Origin: Apricaphanius iberus | Taxonomy: Eukaryota > Chordata > Actinopteri > Cyprinodontiformes > Aphaniidae | Reading direction: 5' to 3' | DNA: 64,000 nt | Assembly: GCA_028564705.1 (NCBI GenBank) | Contig: JAPXFQ010000371.1 | Location: forward strand, 124,001 to 188,000 | Shown here: one piece after another, positions 22,130 to 33,290 of the stretch | Layout of the letters: the number at the start of each line of letters is the position of its first letter | Numbering within the stretch: the stretch's first letter is position 1 | Position numbers and translations under genes: made by a program | Notes under the pieces: model-generated | The model's database searches: none | Seen by the model: the letters and a program-made list of their open reading frames with translations, nothing else | What the model was told of the DNA's origin: nothing

Positions 22130-24190
22130 TTTAGTGGTTTAACCTAGGAAATAAACATATGGGAGGCTTTTGGGAAAGTTACACAGTCAAAACTTAACTG
22201 CGATAATTTGGTCTATTTAGCTTGTCATAAGAGAAAAATGGGAGGCTTTTTTTCTAAGTCATATTTGTGGCCGTGTTATTTATTCCTATATAGATGTTAC
22301 AGTTCCAAACAAAGTATTTAGTTAGTAAATGAGATATTTAGCTCCAAGATAAATATTTTATATTTAGTCTGAAACTATTATGTAGCAAGCAAGCCAAACA
22401 TGCTAGCTAAATAATATCTTAGAAAGGTCATTCTCTTAATTCGATGCATTTTGGGGTCTCTGATTACTGAAAAATACACCAGCATCAAATTGTTTCTGAA
22501 TATTGCAAGGAGTATTTGTACCTCTGAGAAAATATTTTTATTCACCTTTGCCATAAAATCTCAAACTTTTACAACTTTTCTTCCCCCATTTTGGTTGTTT
22601 TAAAGCGTTTGTTTGTTTGCTACGGGATTGAATGTTACTGGGTTGAAGATTTAAGCTAAAATTAGCCATTAAGTCCACATTAGTTAGTGTTTGGAGCAGC
22701 ACATAGCATGAGAAACACAAAAAATAATGTTTCTTTTAAAAACAATCAGAAATATAATTTTTGCATGTAACAGGGTTAAAAGATTTATAATAAAAACAAT
22801 GGGTCAAAAAGTATGTTTATACGTACCTCTCTTTACTGTATGAGCAGCAAAAGACTTAGTGATGTCACTCTCTGAGTGCTAAGAAAGTTTAACTGAACAA
22901 TTATTTCTAAAAAGGTGGCGAGTATGTTGTTACGGGGTTGAACAACACTGAGAGACTTGATTAAATTTGTGCTATTTTATACATTTGATCATTTTGAAAT
23001 ATATATTTTTTAATTTAAATTACAGAAGAAAGGCAAATAATATATTGCCAGGGGGAAAAAAATATTCTGATAGTAACTGGTAACAAATTTAGTAAACGGG
23101 GACAATTATTATTTGGCTGACCTCTGCTCATTAGAAACCCATAAAGTTTTTAAATATAATTATTAAAATAGATTTGTTTGTCATACTACAAAGGAACACA
23201 GATCTTTCTATTTGTTGTATTAAAACGTATTTTGTGATTTCCTCTAAATGAAAATATTTTTGGTAAACCAGTGGGAAACAAAGTGAACCGATTTCAGAAA
23301 ATCACCCTGAATTTAACGGACAGCTAAATATTTAACCAATATACGAATTTACACAAAATAAACTCTGCTGCTGATGAATCATTGTTGCTGTAAATCCGTC
23401 GATATACGTCTGTATTGAAATCAAAACAAATATAAATATTTAACAAATGCACTGTATCTTACATTTGCACTAAACAACCACACCGAAATAATTTGCACAT
23501 TATTTTCAACCTGATGTACATATTCTTATTCTGTGTTGATGTACATATTCTGTCTATTACTGTATTTGTTTTGTTTGTATATATTTTTCTGTTCTGTTAC
23601 ATATGTTGTATATTTGTTTTTTCTTTGGCTGCTGTTTACGACCGAATTTCCCCTGGTGGGACTATTAAAGTCCCACCAGGGGAAATAATTCTTCTTATTA
23701 TTCTTCTTCTTCTTAAAATGGCCTCTACTGTGTTTTAAGCTTACATGTTGGACACGTCGGAGCTTATAAAGAGGTTTGCAAGACCCGGTTTTTAATTTGG
23801 TAGTCCACTTCAGCTTATTGGCAAATAAAATCTACATTTTAGCTAAACATCTAGTTCTGAGCTAAATGGTTAGTTCACAGCTAAACATTTGCAAGATAAT
23901 TTAGCCTACTAGCTAAGTATTTAACTTGAAGCTAAATTGCCAACTAAGTATTTAATTCGAAATTAAATATTTGGTTTGTAGACAAAATATTTATTCGCCA
24001 AAATGAATATTTAATTTGGAGCCAAGTGCTAAATATTTTGTTCATAAACTAAATGTTTTTTATCTGTCAAATTTGTAAATGAATGAATAACATGGTAAAT
24101 ATATGACTTATGATTGTGTAAATGACCCAGAATTTTCTTTTAATTCTTGATTGTGTAACTACAAATGGCACCCCATATGAGAAACCAGAG
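22130..24190. repeat. GCTAAATATTTAGC-rich dispersed repeat (copy A)
   Basis: Copy of a family shared with 29090-29345, 34590-35060 plus 37725-38215, and 59400-61140. Shared landmarks are 'TTAGCTTGTCATAA.AGAAAA' near the start, ATCATTGTTGCTGTAAATCC in the middle, a zone of TAGCTAAAT/ATTTAGCT words, and an end with 'AAATGAATAACATGG', then 'GTGTAACT..ACAAATGGCACC'. There is no ORF. Class unknown. A 250-bp LINE-tail segment interrupts it at about 23440-23700. Confidence 0.6.
23440..23700 (+). mobile_element. LINE 3' end with perfect hairpin
   Basis: T-rich sequence ending in AATTTCCCCTGGTGGGACTA, like a LINE 3' end, immediately followed by its mirror. 23647-23663 and 23669-23685 are exact 17-bp reverse complements around a 5-base loop, then a TTATTATTCTTC tail. 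It interrupts the GCTAAATATTTAGC repeat. It could be two tails joined head-on. Confidence 0.5.
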
Positions 24191-24329
24191 TGAGAGAAAG
24201 CAGACAGCATCTCCTTCAATAGCTTAAACCTACATCAGCATAACTATGACAAACAGCTTAATTTTTTAAACAAAAAAGGTTTATCCACTAGTGTCCCTCT
24301 GGGAGTCCTGTGAGTGGTTTTCAGGGAGT

Positions 24330-24640
24330 ATGGGGTACCAGGCACTTGGATACGGGCTGTTAGGTCCCAGTACGACTGGTGTCACAGTCTGGTTTGCATT
24401 GCTGGCAGTAGCTTGGGCTCGTTTCCGGTGAGAGTTGGACTCCCCCAAGGTTCCCCTTGACGCCGATCCTGTTCATAACATTTATGGACAAGATTTTTGT
24501 AGGACCCAGATTTTGAGCGGATCCATTTCTGTGGCCTTAGGATCGGAGCTCTGCTTTTTCCCTTCTGGGATCATTTGGGACTTCTGCATCATCAAGACAT
24601 CTAACGATATTAAACAGCCTCTAAAACCTTAGAGGTGGCT
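24330..24640 (+). pseudogene. Non-LTR reverse transcriptase fragment
   Basis: Plus-strand translation from about 24425 reads RVGLPQGSPLTPILFITFMD, the conserved RT motif B/C approach of fish LINEs ('RVGLRQGCPLSPILF..FMD'). The following nucleotides GGATCGGAGCTCTGCTTTTT match the sequence just before the catalytic ADD box, but the box itself is lost and stops appear. It is a short dead fragment, possibly of an RTE/Rex3-like element. Confidence 0.65.
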
Positions 24641-25194
24641 TTTTTTTCCCTGCAGCAGCATCATCTCTATCTGGGCCTTTTTATTGTTTTTGTTTTTGAA
24701 CGCTGCTAATTAAAGCAGCTGCAAATTTGTATTTCTGTAGTCTGGGGCCTGGGGGCAGGATTAACAGCATTTAGCATTGTAGGGTGCACCACGCCCGCTG
24801 AAATACGGTTGATAAAAAGACCAGAAACATGAGTTTATTATGGGTAAAAATACCATTTGACATGTTTATGCAACTGCTCACAACTGAGTCAGTGTTTATT
24901 GCTTTATTCAAACATACTTATGTCAAAGTTCTGAAAGCAGACTGCTGGTAGCTGATGCTTTGTTTCATAATGTACCCAAGCAGCAGTTTTGTCATATTGG
25001 AAACATATAGAAATGTATGTATGGTCGGTGGTTTTCTCGCTGTTTGCAAGATGCCAAGAGGTATTTGGAATGGCCGTTTCTTATTTTTTCTTTTTTTGAC
25101 ACTCATTACAGGGTATTACAAGAACACATCAGGCGTGAACATATTTCCCATCTCTGCAGTACAACTTGAACAAAGGCCGACTTTATAAGCAGAG
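24641..25194. other. Unique DNA, nothing identified
   Basis: Open segments 24918-25106 (-) and 24955-25188 (+) lack recognisable content. Confidence 0.4.
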
Positions 25195-25430
25195 AATTCT
25201 CAGATGCTAACCAGGCATTATTTTTGCCTGAGGCTGCACCAGAGGGTGATATCTCAACTCCCCGGCTTATTACACCTGCCCGTCAACCTGCACCTCGGAG
25301 CGCTTTGCCCAGTAACAAACAGGATTTGAGCTGCCGTTTTGGAATGACCCGCTGCACAGACTTGCTTGCTGGGAGGAAGTTTTCTGTTAACGACGGTACT
25401 TTTGAGGGCAGATCAGGACGATAAACTGTT
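25195..25430. promoter_or_regulatory. Small candidate conserved block
   Basis: A GC-moderate unique island in AT-rich surroundings, with no repeat match. The plus frame 25224-25424 is open for 66 codons but carries no known domain, so a non-coding function is as likely. Confidence 0.25.
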
Positions 25431-25934
25431 GAGAAGGTAATAAGTCATTTTAACTGATTCATTATTCAGCTTACCTTGACATACCACTGTCTACACTGAT
25501 AACATCTGCTACAAATTACACATTATAGAGCCACCTATGTGACAGTGAAGTTTGTTTGCTTTTTCTCCGTTTGAGGCTCCAGGCCGGATTTATTCATTAC
25601 AACTAAATGTTATCCAACCAGTTTCTGAACTTCAAGATTTACGAGACGCAAAAAATATAATAGCAATTTTTTAGTCAAAAACTTTATTTCTTTTGTTGTG
25701 ATATAAGACACAGTACCATTCTATACCACATTCCGCTAAAATTGTTACATTCAGCTAAAATTGTTACCTTAAATCTGTCTGAAAACTCTGTATATATAAA
25801 GATTTACCTTAAAGGTGGGGTATTATGCTTCTTCCAGGCACACAGTATAATTCTATAGCAAACTCAAATAAAAATGTTACCCCAAATCATTCTTAAAATC
25901 CTGTATAAAAATCCACCTTAAAGAAATTTGCCTT
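25431..25934. other. AT-rich DNA before the minisatellite
   Basis: Contains a short internal repetition (AGCTAAAATTGTTAC twice, 25735-25770) and CTTAAAGGTGGGGTATTATG near 25809, which resembles the dispersed motif at 56845. Otherwise nothing. Confidence 0.35.
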
Positions 25935-27035
25935 CTCATCACTTCTGCGCACTTGTGCCTACCACCAAGTAACTTGTGCGCACCACTAAGTAACTTGTGT
26001 GCACTACTGAGTAACTTGTGTGCACTACTGAGTAACTTGTACGCACCACTAAATAACTTGTACGCACTACTGAGTAACTTGTACGCACCACTAAATAACT
26101 TGTACGCACTACTGAGTAACTTGTACGCACCACTAAATAACTTGTACGCACTGCTTAGTAACTTGTACGCACCACTTAGTAACTTGTGTGCACTACTAAG
26201 TAACTTGTACGCACCTCTGAGTAACTTGTGCGTATCACTTAGTAACTTGTGCACACCACTAAGTAACTTGTGTGCACTACTCAGTAACTTGTACGCACCA
26301 CTTAGTAACTTGTACACAACACTTAGTAACTTGTCCACACTAAGTAACTTGTAGGCACTACTCAGTAAGTTGTACGCACCCCTGAGTAACTTGTACGCAC
26401 TGCTTAGTAACTTGTACGCACCACTTAGTAACTTGTGTGCACTGCTTAGTAACTTGTACGCACCACTTAGTAACTTGTGCGCACCGTTGAGTAACTTGTG
26501 CGCACTAAGTAACTTGTATGCACCACTTAGTAACTTGTGCACACCACTAAGTAACTTGAGTGCACTACTCAGTAACTTGTACGCACCACTTAGTAACTTG
26601 TACACAACACTTAGTAACTTGTCTACACCACTAAGTAACTTGTAGGCACTACTCAGTAAGTTGTACGCACCACTGAGTAACTTGTACACACCACTAAAAA
26701 ACTTGTACGCACCACTTAGTAACTTGTGTGCACTGCTTAGTAACTTGTACGCACCACTTAGTAGCTTGCGCGCACCGTTGAGTAACTTGTGCGCACTAAG
26801 TAACTTGTATGCACCACTTAGTAACTTGTGCACACCACTAAGTAACTTGTGCGCACTAAGTAACTTGTACGCACCACTTAGTAAGTTGTACGCACCGCTG
26901 AGTAACTTTTACACACTGCTTAGTAACTTGTACGCACCACTTAGTAACTTGTGTGCACTACTAAGTAACTTGTACGCACCTCTGAGTAACTAGTGCGCAC
27001 CACTCACTTAGTAACTTGTGCACAACGCTTAGTAA
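25935..27035. repeat. 21-bp minisatellite, about 50 units, heptad-coding
   Basis: Unit approximately GTAACTTGTACGCACCACTTA, repeated head to tail over 1.1 kb, with a few shortened 15-bp units. Because 21 bp is seven codons and the unit has no stop in these frames, a 318-codon ORF (KLLSGAY-type heptads) runs on the minus strand at 26833-25877 and long ORFs (LSNLYAP-type heptads) run on the plus strand. Blocks recur at a spacing of ~288-291 bp (for example GCACCGTTGAG at 26481 and 26772), giving a higher-order repeat. There is no signal peptide, promoter or splice context, so I treat the ORFs as passive. Confidence 0.93.
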
Positions 27036-27039
27036 CTGT

Positions 27040-27180
27040 GAAGCTATGTTTTGCATTGAATCCATAAAAGCACAGAAATATGAAGCTACGTTTTGCATTT
27101 AAATCAATAAATTCAAACAAATATGAAGCTACGTTTTACATTGCAGCCATAAAAACACGGAAATATGATGCTATGCTTTT
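27040..27180. repeat. 42-bp tandem repeat, three units
   Basis: GAAGCTATGTTTTGCATT, GAAGCTACGTTTTGCATT and GAAGCTACGTTTTACATT begin three successive ~42-bp units, each ending near 'AAATAT', with a fourth partial unit. It directly abuts the 21-bp minisatellite but is unrelated in sequence. Confidence 0.8.
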
Positions 27181-27269
27181 GAGTTCATGGTTACAAATGC
27201 TAACAAAAGTATGTGAGTCACAGTTCTTGACCCTTGCAGGTTTAGATTGAGTAGATGCGACTACGTTGT

Positions 27270-27525
27270 GCTTTAGGGCCAATTTGCTTTTTTAAATACA
27301 CTATCAAAAAGTCTTTGGTAGAGAAAGCAGTCCTCTGTGAAGTGATTTGCCCAACCCAGAATAGAGCAAGCCTTCTTCATCGACTTGTGAAGGCTTCTTA
27401 AGTCCCTGGCTCTGCTGCTGCTACCCCAACAGATGATGGAAATAGAGACTGCACCCTCCAAAACAGACTTGTAGAAGATCTGCAACATCTTGCTGCAAAC
27501 CTTGGAGGATCGAAGCTTCTTCACA
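27270..27525 (-). pseudogene. LINE ORF2 C-terminal fragment
   Basis: Minus translation reads KLRSSKVCSKMLQIFYKSVL..., then ISIICWGSSSRARDLRSLHK. This follows the C-terminal pattern of fish non-LTR retrotransposon polymerases ('LRSF.VC..ML..FY.SVV....F.V.CWG.S....D...L.KL..KA.SV.G'). Eighty-three codons are open, but no RT core or 3' tail remains. Confidence 0.7.
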
Positions 27526-27529
27526 TTTA

Positions 27530-28015
27530 ACCTTAGATTTTGCTTTGCTCAGGACTTTGTCATTGACTCAAGGACTACACGGTGCATCGGTCCTGTGGCT
27601 GCAAACAACCCCAACCATGAACTGCCACCACCGTGCTTAACAGTCTGGTGTCGTGTTTGATTTTCTCCAAACTGCTGCTGTTCTTCACATTAAAATTAGT
27701 AATTTCTCTTTTTTTTTTTTTTTAAATGTGTAGGGGTTTCTCCAGATGTAACAATAGAAGTGTTGCGGGGTGTTTCTATAAAAATGGCTTTCATACAAGC
27801 CATACTTGTCCAGTCTTTCTCTGATTTTTTTAACTTCTGAACTTTGTTTTGTTTGACTTTGTGCTGAATTTGCTGAAATGTCCAAGTTTTTCACACGGAC
27901 ATGTACTCTTTGAGTAAAGTTCTTCAGTTTGCTTAGAATGGTCTTTATAACCCTTCTCAGATTGACGGGCAGCAACAGTTATTTTTCTAAGGTCATTGCT
28001 GATTATTGTCCGTCT
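27530..28015 (-). mobile_element. Tc1/mariner-like relics
   Basis: 27600-27690 has CTGCCACCACCGTGCTTAACAGT and TGATTTTCTCCAAAC (words such as CCACCACCGTGCTT), familiar from Tc1-like transposases read in reverse. 27780-28010 has CCATACTTGTCCAGTCTTTC, GGCAGCAACAGTTATTTTTC and AGGTCATTGCTGATTATTG, blocks of another fish mariner/Tc1-like family. Frames are broken throughout. Confidence 0.55.
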
Positions 28016-28024
28016 TATACTTCT

Positions 28025-28163
28025 TTGATCAAAGTACTTGGGGATACCGAGTTCCAATGCTGATACTTCCACCAGACAGAAAAATTTGAAATGAAAAGAA
28101 AAAAAAATCTGTGACATTATTGCAGAGTTTCTACATTGTAAGTATCGGTATTGGTACATCCCA
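28025..28163. mobile_element. Fragment of TAGGGATGCA hAT family
   Basis: Retains both subterminal zones (GATACCGAGTTCCAATGCTG and GTTTCTACATTGTAAGTATC) and the right terminus GGTATTGGTACATCCCA. The left terminus and most of the interior are missing. Confidence 0.6.
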
Positions 28164-29089
28164 AACAAACACCTGTATCACAACAACTTGCCGAAACGTT
28201 TTTACAAAGTGCTTCAGTTTGCATCACTTCAGAGTGTTTGTATCCCATGGAAGTGATAAGTTTGTACTTAGTTTCCTGAAGTTTAATAGCTTCTGATTTT
28301 GTGCCCCATATGCACAGCAGAGAGTGCTATGGAGGTCATCCTCAGTCCTGCTGAAACCTTTCAGAACCGCAGATCTCGCTGTAAAAACTCAAACACTAAA
28401 GTGTCAGTGAAGTGAGAACAGTATATGTGTGTAGCATTCGAAGTGGTTTTTATGGCGTTTTTTCCCCACAGTAAATACCAGAATGGACACAGAGTGATTG
28501 TAAATGTGCAGAGGCAGAGAATGTGCAGCAGAGAAAGTTTATTTTTCCTCATACATTCCTCCATCTTAGCTCTGTCATAAGCTATTTTCTGCTCCACTGC
28601 AAATCCTAATTGATCAAGTTCAATCTTAGCTTTACATTACATGGGCAGATGACATCATTTGATACTGATAGTTTGGGGCGCTCTCGCAGGCTAATGTTGT
28701 TTTGCCAGCTTTACGGCAACGCACCGTCTAGACAAAGGCATATGTACACAGGAACGGTGTGTACAAATGTTTAGACAATCATTATTTTAATTTAAAAATT
28801 TTAAGGTTGACTTACCTCTGGTGGATGGTGCCAGTCATTGTTGGATGAGTGTTATGCTAAGGCCTCCGGTGCTTTGATTTTTTTCCTCCAGCTCAGCTTG
28901 CATGCTTCATGAGGCTATGTCAAGAGCTGGGAGACAATGAAGCAATTTATGAGACAGCTGAAGATCAGGTTCTGCTGTCTCTCAAAGCTTCTTCAGAGAT
29001 TTTACTGCAAACGGCTGCAAGATTGCAGCTGGGAAGCAACAGCGGAAGTAATTTCCTTAAGGTTTACCTTCCTTTTTTACTCAATTCTT
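28164..29089. other. Unique DNA, nothing identified
   Basis: Small open segments at 28361-28597 (-) and 28909-29151 (+) carry no known domain. No repeat termini seen. Confidence 0.4.
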
Positions 29090-29345
29090 CATTTAATCCT
29101 TTTAAAAATATATTTTTTGCAGAAAATAGCATTAGTAAATTAAACGTGTAGCTTACAAAATAAATACTTAATTTTTTAAGTAAATGTTTAGTTTGAAACT
29201 GTGACATTTATACATGAATAACATGGGCTCAGATATGTTTTTTTTTTTAAATGAACCCCATTTATTTATTTTATGACAGGATAAATAACCCAAATTATTG
29301 CTGTTAACTTTTTAATTTATAACTTTACAAATGGCACCAACATTA
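29090..29345. repeat. GCTAAATATTTAGC family, 3' end only (copy B)
   Basis: Contains the family's terminal landmarks GAAACTGTGACATTTATACA, ATGAATAACATGG, TTATGACAGGATAAATAACC and CTTTACAAATGGCACC, preceded by a short 'GTGTAGCTTACAAAATAAATACTTAA' zone (words AGCTTACAAAATAAATAC). The palindrome-rich centre is almost absent. Confidence 0.6.
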
Positions 29346-30120
29346 GTATTAGAACACATTCTTTTCAATTAATAATGTACAACTGATTTAATTACCAGTA
29401 TATTTGAGACATTTCCATCCATCCATTACAACCTCGACATCCAAGACGATAAATCCATGAGAGAGTATTGGCCCGCTTAGAAATTTCCTTTGCTTTTTAG
29501 ACATTCTTAATTACTTCATATACTCAAACTTTTTGTTTTATGAACCACTTTTTCCAATTTTTTAATTCATTTCTTAAGAGTAAAACGTATGGACAAAAAT
29601 TTGTGCCATCAGTAAATGAATTTGAATTAGTTCTGTTTGAATTTGCATAAATTCAGATTGAATCTGAAATGCTCAAATTGAATAAATACTTTTAAATATT
29701 GACTCTGAATTAGCCTAATTTGAAATTCATTTCACTATTCAGTTTCAGTTCTAAAATTTAATTTCAATTCTTTATTTCAGCTTTTTTTTGTGTGTGTGTG
29801 TGTGTGTGTGTCAGACATTTGGGTCCTCCGGAAGTAGGCAAGTGCAGAGTAATAGAACTACGTTTTACTTTAGAGTATTTTTAAGTTTGAGGGTTTGGCT
29901 GGAGGTCAGTCACATTAATTGATTAAACCAGGGGGCAGTTTTTAATCAAATATACAGCCAGGTAGGTTTTAATCATTTAATAATTTGAAAATTCCTTTTT
30001 TCCTCAGGTGATTTTTTTTTTTTTTTGTGTCTAAATCTAAAATATTTCACATCCTCAGAATCAGAATCAGAATCAGAATCAGAATCAGAATCAGAATCCT
30101 CACGTTTTGTCATCACATCT
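29346..30120. repeat. AT-rich DNA with two microsatellites
   Basis: (TG)n at about 29789-29811 and a hexamer array (TCAGAA)7 at 30055-30096. The remainder is AT-rich, with repeated 'AATTTGAATT'-like words at 29620-29770. No gene signal. Confidence 0.85.
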
Positions 30121-31239
30121 TTCTCACTTTGGCCCAACTTTATTCCATCAAGCTTTAAATGTCAGCCTCTGCAGTAAAAGCTAAAGATCATCGAAGAAAA
30201 TATGAGTTGCAACTTTTTAGTGTGAATCTTTTGCCTAGCACTACTTTAGTCGTGTTAAAGATTTTCTAATTTTGGTATCTCTGATCTCGAAAATGTTAAA
30301 AGTTAATGCCACCCTGCTGGTAGAGAAAATGTGTTGCAGTATTTTTTTTTCTTCAATACATATATACTGGATTTTATTTTATTTTTTCAAGAACACAGGA
30401 AAAGTTTACGTTTTGCCTCTGAGTTCAATCCCAAACACTATAATACTAATGCTCTACCACCAGGCGGCGACGGGAAAATTGAGTTTCGTCATCATTGTAA
30501 AATGTTCTTCTTTTTTTGTGCTTTTGTCTTTGTATAAATGAATCTAAATATTTATGTGGAAAAATGTGTTGAATATATGATAAATTTGGCAAAAAAATTT
30601 GTCCTTTTTTGTTTAGTACTTTTTTGATATGTCACCAAAATGCTATGGCATTTTATAGTTTTTTTGTTCTTATTCTACATAAAAATCTTTAACCACATTT
30701 CCTTTCGACATACCCCAGTCACTCTTTTTAACAAGACAATTAAGAGGCTGTGAAACATCAGTCACTTCAGCCTTTATTGGCATTCATTTCTTCAGGGTAG
30801 CACAGCAGCCTCCCAGAGGGGCTTCTAAATCAACCTTAAGACCCACAACTAGCGCTTTAACCCTTTGACTACCTCTCTCCAACTCCGCCTCCTATTCAAA
30901 GCTTGTCCTTCAGACATTTACTAATAAACAACAGGTCAGCACCTGCAGTGGCAGATGATTTATTTGACCCCGAGCAGCTATGACGAGTGGGCAGCGGGGA
31001 GGGCGTTGAGGGTGGTGCTTTGAGACCCTCGATGAAGAAACCGGCTCCTCGGCCCTGCAGGCGGGGAAGTCGACCCCGCCCCCCCTCTCTGTAAAGCACT
31101 TACAGCTCACTTAGTTCTGCTTCTCATCTAGCCTGTTTGGTTTATTTCGCTCGTAAAAGACGGCAGAATGATTCCAGTTTATCACCATGAGCTCATAAAG
31201 AGCCTGGAGGGAAGGTGTGTGAAGTCCCAGTGGACCCAC
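30121..31239. other. Unique DNA, GC-richer at 30890-31130
   Basis: 30740-31130 is a unique GC-moderate island with overlapping open minus-strand frames (31099-30896 and 31110-30910) that lack domains. It may be regulatory. 30121-30740 is AT-rich with no identified element. Confidence 0.3.
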
Positions 31240-31979
31240 AATGCCTCGCAACAGCATCCAATCGAATCACAAACAAATCTGGATGCATTTTATTGGGATT
31301 TAGAGTGACATGCAAACAGGAAAAAAAAGTGTAATCTGAAAAGTGTGGTGAGCATTTAGGACCCTTAATAGTTTAATGACCATCTTTTGCTGCAGTTACA
31401 GCTAAAAGTTTAATGGGGTCTGCCGCCACCAGGTTAAGTAGCTCAGTGCTGTTAGATTTAGGCAGTAGTAACTTTATATCCACAAATTATCAGCTGGATT
31501 TAGTTCTGGACTGGAAGAGTTGATCTAAATCATCCTAAAATATCTCTTTATGTTTATGGAGACTTGTTTCCAGGCTTGTTCTGCATGTATTTCCATCTAA
31601 CTCTACATGACTTGCTTCCCTGCCTCTTCTCACATCAAACCTTCCCAAAGCACAATGCTGCCGCCACCATGTTTTTCAGGATGATGTGTTTTAGCATGTG
31701 AAGTTCAACTTTGATATGTTTGCCCAGACAGTCCAGTTTGTTTTGGGAGGTGTGAATGCACAATCAAAGGTATGCAGAATAAAAAGGCGAAGAATATCCA
31801 CTTCTTTCAGTTGAAATGAGCTCTGGTGCAGTTTGATTGCAGTTATCTAAAAATATTTTGGAGGCTGCCCCCGTTCTCTCTTCTGCTCTTGTTCCTGTAA
31901 ATTACAGGCTTCATAAATGTTGCTTACATGTTACAACAATTTGTATGATGTTCACAAAGCTACCGCTGGATATTTAACA

Positions 31980-33290
31980 TTCCGGTATATTTCTGGAAGG
32001 AAAATACTTATTAATTGTCTCTGAATTCAAATATCTTGGTTTGACACGTCATTCAACAGTAACTAAACACCAAAACAACTATAAAGTATCCTTTAAGCTC
32101 TGGTGGACGGCTTCAGCTTCAAGAACCATATTAAAAGGATATCTAATACCAGAGCCGGCCCAAGACATAGGCAAACTAAACTGTTACTCAGGGCCCCCCA
32201 TATATGCTGAGAGACTACAAATGTTAAATTAATAAAAATGTTACTCCATTTTGTTTAGTTTTGTTTCAGTGCAGATCATTAAAATTTTTTGCATTGTTTA
32301 GATTTCCGTGTAGTAACTAGGTGTGTTTCTTTGTAACTAAATATTTTATTAATAACTGTTTAAACTAAAATTCTATTTTTTTATTAAAATGTTGCAAAAA
32401 TATTTAAATCAAATATATTTAAATGAATAAAAACGTATATACAGTACCTTTCAACTTAGAACATGTCTTACTTATATTGAAAACCTTGAGTTAAAATTAA
32501 TTGTAAAATTACTTTTGAATATTCATTATTTGACTTTTGTGTTATCACTGTTATAATCCGATGCTTTAGTCTAACCTTTCTGTTTTGAGCTTCAGATTTT
32601 CTCAGTTAATATTAACAATTACCTCTGATTTATTTTTAGGATCAGCCAAATAAACTCTTCTTTCCAAAATTAGCCCAAATCTTGACTGAAACGCTGTTAC
32701 TGTGGGTAGTGATCTTAATAAAAAAGGGCCCTCCTAAGTCAGAACCTGCTTAAGGCCCCATAAAACTTTGGGCCGGCCCTGTCTAATATGGTGAAATTCA
32801 TCTTGCTTAACTTTAAACTAATACAACCTTTTCTAACACTCAATGTTAGAAGTGTTACTGTATCATATGTCTGTCGCTGACTGGTGTAAATCCATGTAAA
32901 ACCATAGAATTGCTTTATAAAAAATTATTTAAAGGTGTTGTTTAAAAAACAGAAATCATTTCATATATGTGATATTCTGTCACGGCGTAAATTATTAAGC
33001 TTTGAGAATTTTAAATGTTCCTGTCTTATATACATACTGTTGCATGGTCTTGCTCCACTACCCATGTTGGATTATATTGAAAACCTGGATCATAGCAGTC
33101 TCAGAACCAGGGCTTCTTCTAGAGGGGAAATCCCATACAACAAGACAGCTTCTGGACAAAACGCTCCTTTCGTAAACAACAGTAAGCTATGGAACAATCT
33201 CCCACTCTCTGTAAGGGAATGTTCTACTTTACAGGCCTTTAAAAGCAAACCAATTATGCAATCACTAAATATTTGAGCTGTTGTTTGAAA
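31980..33290 (+). pseudogene. Non-LTR retrotransposon 3' fragment
   Basis: The 5' part (32010-32100) translates as SEFKYLGLTRHSTVTKH, the 'F.YLG...D..L....H' region beyond the RT palm. The 3' part (32935-33276) reads YILLHGLAPLPMLDYIENL, then NNSKLWNNLPLSVRECSTLQ and FKSKP, the typical LINE C-terminus ('..K..HGLAP..L.D.I...LWN.LP..IR...S...FK..LK'). The reading frame is broken, and a 632-bp hAT sits between the two parts. It truncates the surrounding Tc1-like element. Confidence 0.7.
32150..32781. mobile_element. hAT MITE with 8-bp target duplication
   Basis: Left end CAGAGCCGGCCCAAG, right end (reverse complement) CAGGGCCGGCCCAAAG. Flanks TCTAATAC (32142-32149) and TCTAATAT (32782-32789) agree at 7 of 8 bases. 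The interior is AT-rich with no transposase. It lies in the LINE fragment 31980-33290, so it is the latest insertion in this stack. Confidence 0.87.

Noticed and set aside
23493..23738. Hydrophobic 81-codon ORF
   Set aside because: Arises from a T-rich LINE 3' region and crosses the hairpin.
25877..26833. 318-codon minus-strand ORF as a real protein
   Set aside because: It is the passive translation of a 21-bp tandem repeat. Both strands are open and there is no start, splice or promoter context.
25935..27035. CRISPR array
   Set aside because: Units are contiguous 21-mers without spacers, and the context is a vertebrate genome.
30896..31110. Two overlapping minus-strand ORFs
   Set aside because: Explained by GC-rich composition. 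No domain or splice pattern.
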